DNA of 64,000 nucleotides from Arabidopsis thaliana (lineage: Eukaryota; Streptophyta; Magnoliopsida; Brassicales; Brassicaceae). Below, piece after piece: positions 56,365-64,000 of the stretch. The notes below the pieces were generated by a model that saw nothing but the letters and a program-made list of their open reading frames with translations, was not told the origin of the DNA and searched no databases. A program made the position numbers and the translations under genes. The DNA is taken from NCBI RefSeq assembly GCF_000001735.4, contig NC_003071.7, positions 9,045,151 to 9,109,150 of the forward strand. The letters run 5' to 3'. Each line of letters starts with the position of its first letter. Positions within the stretch are counted from its first letter, which is position 1.

Positions 56365-57339
56365 CTACTTGATAGTGATGTAGCGGTTTGTCCCGTGCCT
56401 AGCCCAATAGTCTTTAAGATCAACAGGACACGAGAGATCATATCCTTCTGCTGATAAACGGCTGAGTAATCTCGAGAAAACGTTTCCGCTCATTTTCCTA
56501 CCGCCCATCCGAGAATGCCTCTTGTTTGGCATCTGCGGTAATGGATACTGGGATAAGGTGGTTGTGCAGCAAGACGATTGCCAGCCGCCATTTCCCCATT
56601 TGTAACACTGACGCGTAGAGCCTGTGCACGAACACATGGGTACAGGCATTGTCGTCTCATCGAAGGTGACTAAGTTCAAACCGACATCTTGACTGTCCCA
56701 ATCTGTTCTAGATTTCTTTCCAGGAGCAGGAACTCGACGGTTCAGATCTTCACCCACTTTTTTCACCTTTGATAGTCCCTGCTTGTTCTCTTTCTTCCTT
56801 TTGTTCACCACCTTCGTGTTTGTAACCTCAGGCGGAATAGTTGACAAAGGGAAGACTTCAAGTTTGTGGGGTTCCCCAATACCAAAACAATCATCTCCAT
56901 CAACACACTTCCCACCAGACAAAGCAAAGTTGAGACTATTTTCATGGTGTTGAAGAGCAGCATAAGCATTATCTCTCTCTATCAAAGCTTTATCTCTCTC
57001 AGAAAGAGCTTTGTCACGTTGCTGAAGCGCTTCGTCCCGAGCAGCGACAGCTTCCTTTTTAGCAGAGACAGCTTGATTTCTTTCATGTACAGCAGCGTCT
57101 CTCTCAGCAAGGATGGACATGATCTTCTTATTCATCACCAACGCATTATGTTGTTCCTTAATCTGATGCTGGGGAATCATATTCCACTGTAACAAACATT
57201 CTTTGCTTATATAACTTCAATCACACTAACAAAAACATATCTTTAGGAAACCAAAAATCTTAAGTCTTACCATAGATTGTGCACCTTTGAAGTAATCGGG
57301 CTTGAACCGCGCATTATCATACTGACCACCATTCTCCAT
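56365..57339 (-). CDS. BPC4: BASIC PENTACYSTEINE 4, GAGA-binding factor (AT2G21240)
   Basis: Two coding exons, 57271-57339 and 56365-57186, give 296 residues. Exon 1 encodes [23 protein letters not shown]. Residues about 40-95 form a coiled coil of heptads with alanines at core positions ([20 protein letters not shown]), the alanine zipper of class II BPCs. A basic nuclear signal follows ([10 protein letters not shown]). The C-terminal DNA-binding domain has the five conserved cysteines ([26 protein letters not shown]) and ends in [15 protein letters not shown]. BPCs bind GA repeats and recruit Polycomb proteins or control homeotic genes. Length and ends match the family exactly. An in-frame extension before MENGG lies within the leader and does not belong. 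Confidence 0.96.
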
Positions 57340-58218
57340 AACTCTTATAATCTTCAAACAGTGAAACACCGAACCAATCAAGCTTCTCCTCCAAACACAC
57401 TCAGCAACAGTGAAACCAAATTTCAAACATTGTGATTCGATCTATGAAAACAATTGAAGAGTAAGAATTACAAGCAGATATTAGCACACTGAACTCGCAA
57501 TTCACTATCTTCAAACAAAATCAAAACTTCTCGAATTGATCTGCCAGTTAGGGTTCCGCAATTGATTCAGATACCAAAATCAATCTGAGCTAGTCAGAGA
57601 AACAGGTCTTAAGGAACAATTTTACGAAAATTGGAATAAATTAGGTCAAGATCAAAAAGGTCGAATCAATCTAAACCTTCCATGACAAGAGATTATTCCG
57701 CGAAACAATAGAAAACAAGGGTGAAACTGAAATTATAAACCCTAGAGATACAACACATTCAAAATTGATTAACAAATAAATTAAAGAGAGGAAAAGGCGC
57801 GAAAGCTTACGAATTCGATGAGCTTCTGGAAAAAATCTGGGCAAAATGGATAATTGATCGAGAAGAAAGATCCAAAGGGTAGAGAGAGAGAGAGATAGTG
57901 TCTCTGTCCGCGAAGAAGCTCAATGTACTTACTTCGTCATTTACCAAATTACCCTCTTCTCTACTACTAAACAAGAGAAATCAAGGGTATACTCGTCTTT
58001 TTAAATATCCTCTTTCAGTTACAATAATGATTCATTGTGGATTTAAGCATATAAATAGAGAAGAGAGAAATCTATATCACTTTCCATCAATGTGTGATAT
58101 TGTAGTACTTAAGAAATCATAATCTGTTTAACAACATGAGTTTATGTATGAAAGATAGGCTCACAAACATTTGAGAATGTTTCAGGTAAAGCTATGGCTT
58201 CTTCTCGTTGTTTATCTT
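57340..58218. other. BPC4 leader/promoter and spacer
   Basis: GTTAGGGTTCC (telo-box like) at about 57547 and a likely 5'-UTR intron donor near 57809 (minus; leader exon at 57810-57900). A GA microsatellite at 57881-57895 may itself be a GAGA-factor site. No other gene. Confidence 0.45.
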
Positions 58219-58257
58219 CTTAAGCTTCATTTATTCATGTAGATAGAGAGAGTGTGA

Positions 58258-59966
58258 TCAAGCGTAGAGATCAATGTTCCAAAACTTGGCTGGTTGGTTC
58301 GTGCGGTATTTCCTCTCCATGCTTTTGATCACTTCCATGTCCTCTTTCGATAGTTCGAAGTCGAAAACCTGAAAGTTCTCTTCCAATCTCGCAGGCTTTG
58401 ATGTCTTTGGTATCACCACCGTTTTTCTCTGGATTCCCCACCTCAGGACAACTTGTGCCACTGTCTTTTTGTACTTCTCGGCCACATCCTAAGAATTCAG
58501 ATAAACGCAGTCCTTTTTTAATTGTCAAAGGTTCAATCCAAACTTTTAAGGTTTAGAGGATGGGGCTTACTTTGAGAACTGGATCATCCAGGCATGACAC
58601 GGTGCCAAACCACTCGGCATTGGCTGTGGCACCTCCGAGAGGAGTATGAGCAGTGACACAGATACCATGTTTCTGGCAGAATTTGACAAGAGAATCACGT
58701 TGGAAGTAAGGATGTGTCTCGATCTGATTCACAGCAGGTTTGATCTTGGAGTAAGCCAAGCAATCTCTCGTTAGAAAGACATCATAGTTACTGCAAAAAA
58801 CCTAATGGTCAAAAAATTCATATATTGGCGACTAAACAAGAGAACTTGTAATGATAGTGAGAGAAGTTGAACCTGATTCCAATGCTGCGGACTAAACCCA
58901 TAGAAACAAGCTTTTCCATGTCGTGCCATGTAGTTTCCAGAGAGATGGTCGTGTCTATGTCCAATACCCCGTCATCGCCCAAAGCACTATCGGTTGTCCC
59001 TACTCCTGCAAAGCATATATAGAAGACACTTAAGAAAACTTGATCTCAGTCAGTGAAAAAGGAGGACTTGTAATAAAACGAAATGCAATGGTCTCTGACT
59101 CTAGACTAATAAAACGCTAATGAGGCAGAGGCCTCACCGGTGTGTTTCGTTGCTACGGGAAAATGAACGAGGAAGAGATCGAGGTAATCAAGTTGAAGTT
59201 TCTTGAGACTGTCTTTGCAGGCCTCAATGACATGGCCATGGTCTGAATTCCATAGCTGCAAAAAACCAATTCAGATCACAGATCAGAGCTTGCTCACATT
59301 AAATTGAGATCATAGCTGTATAGTTTTCGATTGGACCTTGGTTGTAATGAAGAGATCCTCCCTCTTAACCAGACCAGTCTTGAATGCTTCTGTAAGAGCA
59401 TCACCAACTTCGGTCTCATTCCTATAATCAGCTGCACCAAGGAAAACGAACACACCAAAATCAAGACTTAAAACAACGCAAATCACACAATAGAATTAAA
59501 ACAAAGCTGAACTCTGTCTATAATAAGTAACAAGTTAAAAGCTATTATAGAACAATCTGTCATCAATACAGCAATAGAATCTAGATCATTCTATGATTCC
59601 AAATACTTAGAACTTCAGAATCAGATGCAAATAAAGATGTACAGAGAGCATTTACTTTAGATAACAAGTTTATAGAGACTATGAAAAAAAAAACAAATCT
59701 TAAAGACATATTTTCCAAGAAAGATTCCAACTATCAAAAAGTTAAAACAAACCCAGTATTCAAATCACATATTTAGACAAACCAGAAGCAACAAAGATCA
59801 GAAAGAGAAGGTTTTGAGAGAACAAGTGAATACCAGCACAGTCGAGATGGCGATAGCCGATCTTGATGGCATTGAGGATAAGGTCTCGAATCCCTTCCTT
59901 CTCCATTCTCCATACTCCTAAGCCGACGATCGGCATCTTGAAGCCACTGTTCAGTGTTATCTCCAT
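58258..59966 (-). CDS. aldo-keto reductase, aldose/mannose 6-phosphate reductase type (AT2G21250)
   Basis: Six exons: 59834-59966, 59337-59431, 59138-59255, 58873-59005, 58571-58790 and 58258-58488, giving 309 residues. The (beta/alpha)8 barrel carries the complete catalytic tetrad: D42 (GYRHLDCA), Y47 (ADYRNE), K76 (ITTKLWNS) and H107 (LFLVHFP). The nucleotide-binding end is [19 protein letters not shown], with K/R residues favouring NADPH. The overall pattern is that of plant aldose-6-phosphate reductases, which reduce mannose 6-phosphate or glucose 6-phosphate to sugar alcohol phosphates in the cytosol. I remember it being studied as such in Arabidopsis, but the substrate cannot be proved from sequence. 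It is the left member of a tandem pair. Confidence 0.95.
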
Positions 59967-60058
59967 TTCTTTCTCTGCTTCTCTTCCTGAATCCCTGATT
60001 GGGTAAATATCTGCTCAGATTGAGAGTTTCTCAGTGTGTGTTTTTAGTAACGCACACG

Positions 60059-60065
60059 TTATATA
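60059..60065 (-). promoter_or_regulatory. TATA box of AT2G21250
   Basis: TATATAA on the minus strand, about 95 bases upstream of the ATG; the counterpart for the second gene (TTTATATTGAC, minus, near 62253-62261) is weaker. Site II words GGCCCAAT lie just beyond, at 60093-60100. Confidence 0.5.
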
Positions 60066-60159
60066 AAGGGGCCATGATTCCTCACTACTTTAGGCCCAAT
60101 AATCCAGAACCGTTTATTTATTAGGCCCAGTACAGTTGATGCGAGAGGACAAACAAGAA

Positions 60160-60480
60160 GAAACGTCGTTTAATCAGAGGTCCCCTTTGCATCTTTTTTT
60201 CCGGCGAGTTTTCAATTTTGTAAAGTTCTAAGCTTTGGTATGTTTGTATCGATATCACTATTATAATTCGATGATTGTAGAATTTATGATCGGAATCTTT
60301 TATTCTGTGGAATTCCGGTGAGTGGTATTGGAACAGGTTTCCTAGGATCTTAATGGGCTTGTTTCAAAAGGTGTGATATTGAAACTTGGAGATGGTTCTT
60401 CGTATTTCTAGGTTTCTTTTCTTCTGCTCAGATTCGAAATTGGAGTCTTAGGTTTTCTTAAAAAAGTTGAAGTTATCTGA
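60160..60480 (+). pseudogene. orphan duplicate of the UFD1 5' leader region
   Basis: The plus strand here matches about 62515-62783, the sequence just upstream of the UFD1 coding start, through many shared blocks (TTTTGTAAAGTT, TTGTATCGAT, GATCGGAATCTT, AGGTTTCC, GGATCTTA, TTGTTTCAAAAGG, GATGGTTCTTCG, CTTCTGCT, ATTCGAAATT). No UFD1 coding exon follows; instead the 3' end of AT2G21260 begins. It is a promoter/leader fragment stranded by the tandem duplication, without coding capacity. Confidence 0.85.
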
Positions 60481-60542
60481 TATTATATTCTTAAGCTTCA
60501 TTTATTCATATAGATAGATAGAGAGAGAGAGTGTGTGTGTGA

Positions 60543-62158
60543 TCAAGCGTAGAGCTCAATGCCCCAAAACTTGGCTGTTTGGTGCGTGCGGTAATTCCTC
60601 TCCATGCTTTTGATCACTTCCATGTCCTCTTTCGATAGTTGGAAGTCGAAAACCTGAAAATTCTCTTCCAATCTTTCAGGCTTCGATGTCTTTGGTATCA
60701 CCACCGTGTTCCTCTGAATTCCCCACCTCAGGACAATCTGTGCCACTGTCTGTTTGTACTTCTCGGCCACATCCTATGAATTCAGACAGACAAAAGGTTT
60801 AATTATTTAACTGTTTCAGTCCAAACTTTTAAGGTTTAGAGGATGGGGCTTACTTTGAGAACTGGGTCATCCAGACATGACACGGTGCCAAACCATTCGG
60901 CATTGGCTGTGGCACCTCCCAGAGGAGTATGAGCAGTGACACAGATACCATGTTTCTGGCAGAATTTGACTAGAGAATCGCGTTGGAAGTAAGGATGTGT
61001 CTCGATCTGATTCACAGCAGGTTTGATCTTGGAGTAAGCCAAGCAATCTCTCGTTAGAAAGACATCATAGTTACTGCAAAAAACCTAATGGTCAAATAAT
61101 TCATATATTGGCGACTAAACAAGAGAACTTGTAATGATAGTGAGAGAAGTTGAACCTGATTCCAATGCTGCGGACTAAACCCATAGAAACAAGCTTTTCC
61201 ATGTCGTGCCATGTAGTTTCCAGAGAGATTGTTGTATCTATGTCCAATACCCCATCATCCCCCAAAGCACTATCGGTTGTTCCTATTCCTGCACAAGGCT
61301 TACATGTTACAGCTTATTACTCTGTGTGCCAATTGCTAGAGACTTGAGAAAACTTAATTTTCCAGCCAGTAACAAGGCTGAAATGCAATGGTCTCTACTC
61401 GAAACTGATAATATTCATGAACAAGGCTGAAGCCTAACCCGTGTGTTTTGTAGCTATGGGTATATGAACGAGGAAAAGGTCGAGGTAATCAAGTTGAAGT
61501 TTCTTGAGACTGTCTTTGCATGCCTCAATAACATGGCCATGGTCTGAACTCCATAGCTGCAAAACCAAGACAGAGAGCATTCGATCTGAAATGAACTGAT
61601 ATCAAAGGTATGTAGTAGTTTAACTTAAAGCCGTTTGGACCTTAGTCGTAATGAAGAGATCCTCCCTCTTGACAAGACCTGTCGTGAATGCTTCTGTAAG
61701 AGCCTCACCAACTTCAGCTTCGTTCTTATAATTAGCTGAACCAAGTAACCCCAAAAGATACTCATAAATCAGGATACAGAACAAAGCAACTCACTCACAT
61801 GCAAAGAAACAAAAACAATTGTCTGTGATACAGCAAAGACTTAAGATCATTCTACGATTCCAAATTTCCAAATACTTAAAAACCCAAATCTTAAGACATA
61901 ATTTCCAAGTAAGATTCCAACTTTCAACAAATTAAAACAAAACCTAATATTTTATTCACATATCCTGACAAACCCGAAGCAACAAAGATCAGAAAGAAAA
62001 GGTTTTAAGCAGTGTTAAGTTATACCAGCACAGTCGAGATGACGATAACCGATCTTGATGGCATCGATGATAAGGTCTCGAAGCTCTTCTTTCTCCATTC
62101 TCCAAACTCCTAAGCCGATGATCGGCATTTTGAAGCCACTGTTCAGTGTAATCTCCAT
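60543..62158 (-). CDS. aldo-keto reductase, tandem duplicate (AT2G21260)
   Basis: Six exons: 62026-62158, 61641-61735, 61439-61556, 61156-61288, 60854-61073 and 60543-60773. Every exon has the same length as in AT2G21250, and the protein is again 309 residues. The tetrad is kept (D42, Y47 in ANYKNE, K76, H107). Differences are conservative and concentrated in the first 80 and last 60 residues, for example FWGIELYA instead of FWNIDLYA at the end. Exon 5 encodes identical residues in both genes. Likely an NADPH-dependent sugar-phosphate reductase like its twin; different promoters (weak TATA here) suggest different expression. Confidence 0.95.
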
Positions 62159-62286
62159 TTCTTCTTCTTGCTTCTCTCCTCAATCCGTGATTGGGTAGAT
62201 ATCTGCTCAGAATTGAGAGTTTCCCAGTATGGTAAGTTGGTAACGCACACGTCAATATAAAGTGGTCATGATTCCTCACTATTCGA

Positions 62287-62322
62287 GGCCCAATGGGCTA
62301 GTACCGTTTTTTGTGAAGCCCA
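62287..62322. promoter_or_regulatory. site II motifs in the shared AT2G21260/UFD1 promoter
   Basis: GGCCCAATGGGCT at 62287-62299 is nearly palindromic and AGCCCA follows at 62317-62322. It lies about 130 bases from the reductase ATG and upstream of the UFD1 leader, so could serve both divergent genes. Confidence 0.5.
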
Positions 62323-62975
62323 AACTGTTTTACAAAGACATGAATCAATACGCACCGTATGGGTATATATATATACAAGCAACGTTATCACAGGTCCTCA
62401 AAGTTTGCATCTTTACTTGGGTTGTGTCTGGAATCAATTACTTCCTAAAGGTAATTTTATTGGTCGGGCAGCTCAATCGGTGGTTTCTGAGTTCTTATTC
62501 TTCTCTGATAATCTCAAGACGAGCTTTTAATTTTGTAAAGTTTTTAGCTTTGGTATTGTTTGTATCGATCCCACTCTCAACTTTTGATCGGAATCTTCTG
62601 TTCTGGGGATTTCCGGTGAATTGTTTAGGAATAGGTTTCCAAGGATCTTACTTGGGTTTGTTTCAAAAGGTGGGATTTTGCAAGTTGTAGATGGTTCTTC
62701 GATTTTGTAGGTTTCTATTCTTCTGCTGAGATTCGAAATTGAGGTCTTAGGTTTTTGATAATAGCTTGTTTAGTTATCTGTTAAAGTCACTAACTTTGAT
62801 GTTCCTTCCGGTCGGAATTGTTGGCCACAATTGATTATTGAAACCCTTAAATTAAAGAGTGCCCTCTTTTTCTCTTTTATGATTTGGATCTCTTGTAATT
62901 GACTTGTGTGAGGTTTCTTTTTCTGTAGGTTGCCATTTGTTAACTTACTCTGTTAGTCTACTACCACCAATAACT

Positions 62976-64000
62976 ATGGTAAGTGTATTCAAAGCTTTCC
63001 TTTTTAACCGTTAGTCTTCACTCTAGCTTTTATATCTCGCACCCTTGGTTTGTTTGTCTAAACCTTTGGAATTTAAACTCGATGCAGTTTTTCGATGGAT
63101 ACCATTATCATGGAACAACCTTTGAGCAGAGTTACCGGTGTTATCCGGCATCTTTTATCGACAAGGTTTGATTTCATCTCTCTACTTTTAGTTTAATTCC
63201 CTGATAAGTGAATCTGAGAGTGCTCTTTTGTAATGTTAGAATCTTAGTCGTTGTCATGTTCTACTAAGTAAGTTCTATAAGAAAGCTGAGATCTAGTATC
63301 TAATTTCTATTTCCTTTTCTCTTCCCTGCAGCCACAACTTGAAAGTGGTGACAAGAGTAAGTCTTCTATCTAGACACCAATGTTTGTTTCCATCTGTATT
63401 GTTCAAGCCTGAGGTTTTAATTTGTGTTAATTCTATTTCAGTTATAATGCCACCATCAGCCCTTGATCGTCTAGGTATGCTCCTACTGGTTTTCTCTTTT
63501 GGATTTGGTCTAATATTTGTTTAACTTAGAAACATATCAAATCGCTAATATTGGGGACTTTACAGCCTCTTTGCATATTGACTATCCGATGCTGTTTGAG
63601 CTTCGTAATGCTGGAATTGAACGTGTTACACACTGTGGAGTCCTTGAGTTCATTGCAGAAGAAGGCATGATTTACATGCCATATTGGGTAAGAATCAGTT
63701 TCCTCTTTGTTTGTGAATCGAAGTACTCTGGATCATGTGGACTTACCAGACTGATTGTTTGCTTCTTTGATATAATCCAGATGATGCAGAATCTGCTGCT
63801 GCAAGAAGGAGACATTGTGAGAGTTAGAAATGTCACTCTTCCAAAGGGAACTTACGTTAAACTACAGCCCCACACAACAGACTTCCTGGATATATCCAAC
63901 CCGAAAGCCATGTGAGTCCGACTTATTTCTACCCTCTTGTATTTGAGCCCTCATATACTTTCCCACATCATGTTGTTTATTGCTTAGAGAATGTATTATT
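62976..64000 (+). CDS. UFD1: UFD1, ubiquitin fusion degradation protein 1 (AT2G21270), 5' part
   Basis: Visible coding exons: 62976-62978 (ATG only), 63088-63165, 63332-63356, 63442-63474, 63566-63687 and 63781-63911; the gene continues past the window. The encoded start is [20 protein letters not shown], then [20 protein letters not shown] and [19 protein letters not shown]. These are the conserved N-terminal double-psi beta-barrel of UFD1, which binds polyubiquitin and docks on the CDC48/p97 ATPase with NPL4. It extracts ubiquitinated proteins for proteasomal breakdown, including ER-associated degradation. At least one leader exon lies upstream (acceptor near 62928). The last visible exon ends in a good GTGAGT donor at phase 2. 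Confidence 0.93.

Larger units (their letters stand above)
58219..60480. repeat. tandem duplication, copy 1 (reductase gene plus UFD1 leader fragment)
   Basis: This matches 60490-62783 in the same order: TTAAGCTTCATTTATTCAT at the left end, the whole reductase gene, the promoter (CCATGATTCCTCACTA) and then a 300-base match to the 5' region of UFD1 (AATTTTGTAAAGTT, ATCGGAATCTT, GTTTCAAAAGGTG, AGATGGTTCTTCG, ATTCGAAATTG). The duplicated unit is about 2.27 kb. Confidence 0.9.
60490..62783. repeat. tandem duplication, copy 2
   Basis: The partner of 58219-60480, containing AT2G21260, the shared promoter and the real UFD1 leader. The two copies abut with only about nine bases between them. Confidence 0.9.

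Overview
The window is nuclear DNA of a flowering plant: AT-rich intergenic sequence, short GT-AG introns, site II (GGCCCA) and TATA promoter motifs, and plant-specific families (PPR, dirigent, SAUR, BASIC PENTACYSTEINE, plastid-targeted triosephosphate isomerase). Gene order and reconstructed protein lengths match what I remember of Arabidopsis thaliana chromosome 2, about AT2G21080 to AT2G21270. The locus names come from memory; the exon models were read from the sequence.

Layout. 1-9 kb: a possible C-terminal scrap of the upstream gene, an E/E+ class PPR gene, two dirigent genes (DIR23, DIR4) and the magnesium transporter NIPA6, all on the minus strand. 9-20 kb: the cyclophilin CYP19-2 and the proline-rich wall protein PRP2 (minus), plus two DNA-transposon relics, a Mutator-like element with a 9-bp target duplication and a PIF/Harbinger element with a TAA duplication. 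20-25 kb: XCT (XAP5) and TRAP-alpha on the plus strand. 25-36 kb: plastid TPI (minus), a LINE scrap, and a cluster of three related small membrane-protein genes, two of them inside a 2.4-kb tandem duplication in which the second gene is broken. 35.7-38.5 kb: an ERD2-like gene and a small four-exon gene (plus). 38.9-44.5 kb: three SAUR genes. 45-48.8 kb: gene-poor, with a Helitron. 48.8-57.3 kb: two group I bZIP genes with the same intron pattern, a small membrane protein gene and BPC4. 58.2-64 kb: a tandem pair of aldo-keto reductase genes and the 5' part of UFD1, which runs off the window.

There is no operon-like logic; each gene is its own unit. Links are by duplication: dirigent pair, SAUR trio, bZIP pair, small membrane trio and reductase pair. 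Much of the gene order (NIPA, cyclophilin, PRP, SAUR, bZIP, BPC, UFD1) is known to recur on chromosome 4 near AT4G38730-AT4G38930 as a whole-genome-duplication block.

I found no undescribed molecular system. The most informative observations are structural: the reductase duplication also copied the UFD1 leader and left an orphan leader fragment; a conversion-like 249-bp tract joins the two reductase genes; XCT has a GC-AG intron; UFD1 has a first coding exon holding only its ATG; and several transposon relics and a PPR relic have definable ends.
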